Translations under genes and position numbers: made by a program
The notes under the pieces: generated by a model
What the model saw: only the letters and a program-made list of their open reading frames with translations
Databases searched by the model: none
What the model was told of the DNA's origin: nothing
From: an uncultured Eubacteriales bacterium
GTDB taxonomy: Bacteria; Bacillota; Clostridia; Oscillospirales; Oscillospiraceae
Length of the DNA: 14,984 nt
Reading direction: 5' to 3'
NCBI GenBank assembly: GCA_900555665.1
Contig: USLX01000048.1
Coordinates: forward strand, 1 to 14,984
Part shown: positions 14,969-14,984 of the stretch, piece after piece
Numbering within the stretch: position 1 is the first letter of the stretch
Layout of the letters: every line of letters starts with the position of its first letter

Positions 14969-14984
14969 AAAAAAATAGCTTCCA

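Noticed and set aside
14948..14975. Strong intrinsic terminator at the right edge
   Set aside because: The A/T run lies on the 5' side of the hairpin for minus-strand transcription, and no T-run follows on the plus strand.

Overview
The window reads as chromosomal DNA of a GC-rich, spore-forming Clostridia, most likely a gut Oscillospirales/Oscillospiraceae-type bacterium. The grounds are strong GGAGG-type ribosome binding sites, sigma-A promoters, hairpin-plus-U-tract terminators, a CwlD-type spore-cortex amidase, and small structured intergenic repeats of a kind I associate with such genomes. Assignment below the class is inference. I see no CRISPR array, tRNA, rRNA or transposase gene.

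Left block (1-2187, minus strand). The 5' part of prfB (release factor 2) runs off the left edge. Next comes a 28-codon unrecognised small gene with its own ribosome binding site and terminator, then pfkA (6-phosphofructokinase). pfkA and prfB have recognisable promoters; the small gene has only a candidate -10. From 2392 a consensus promoter on the plus strand drives a XerC/XerD-type tyrosine recombinase. Its message begins almost exactly at a 14-bp perfect hairpin.

Centre (3548-9074, minus strand). A complete branched-chain amino acid ABC transporter is laid out livJ-livH-livM-livG-livF in transcription order: lipoprotein binding protein, two permeases, two ATPases. It converges on the recombinase gene at a shared bidirectional terminator. 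Upstream of livJ lies a 91-codon ORF rich in Ile/Leu/Val, with a consensus promoter in front, a terminator-like hairpin inside and a strong terminator behind. I see no consensus promoter directly before livJ. This is the most interesting arrangement in the window, because it could be an attenuation leader for the transporter or simply a separate small membrane-protein gene.

Right block (9232-14984). A plus-strand gene encodes a stand-alone 2-oxoacid-dehydrogenase E2/chloramphenicol-acetyltransferase-fold protein whose catalytic His position is Glu. A composite of short hairpin repeats and a terminator follow. On the minus strand is a HlyC/CorC (CNNM-type) membrane protein with a consensus promoter and a leader of about 190 nt carrying a possible acidic 23-codon upstream ORF. 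The operon cwlD-radA-HD phosphohydrolase lies further right, with cwlD and radA overlapping. The right edge carries a second copy of the structured repeat and two more hairpins.
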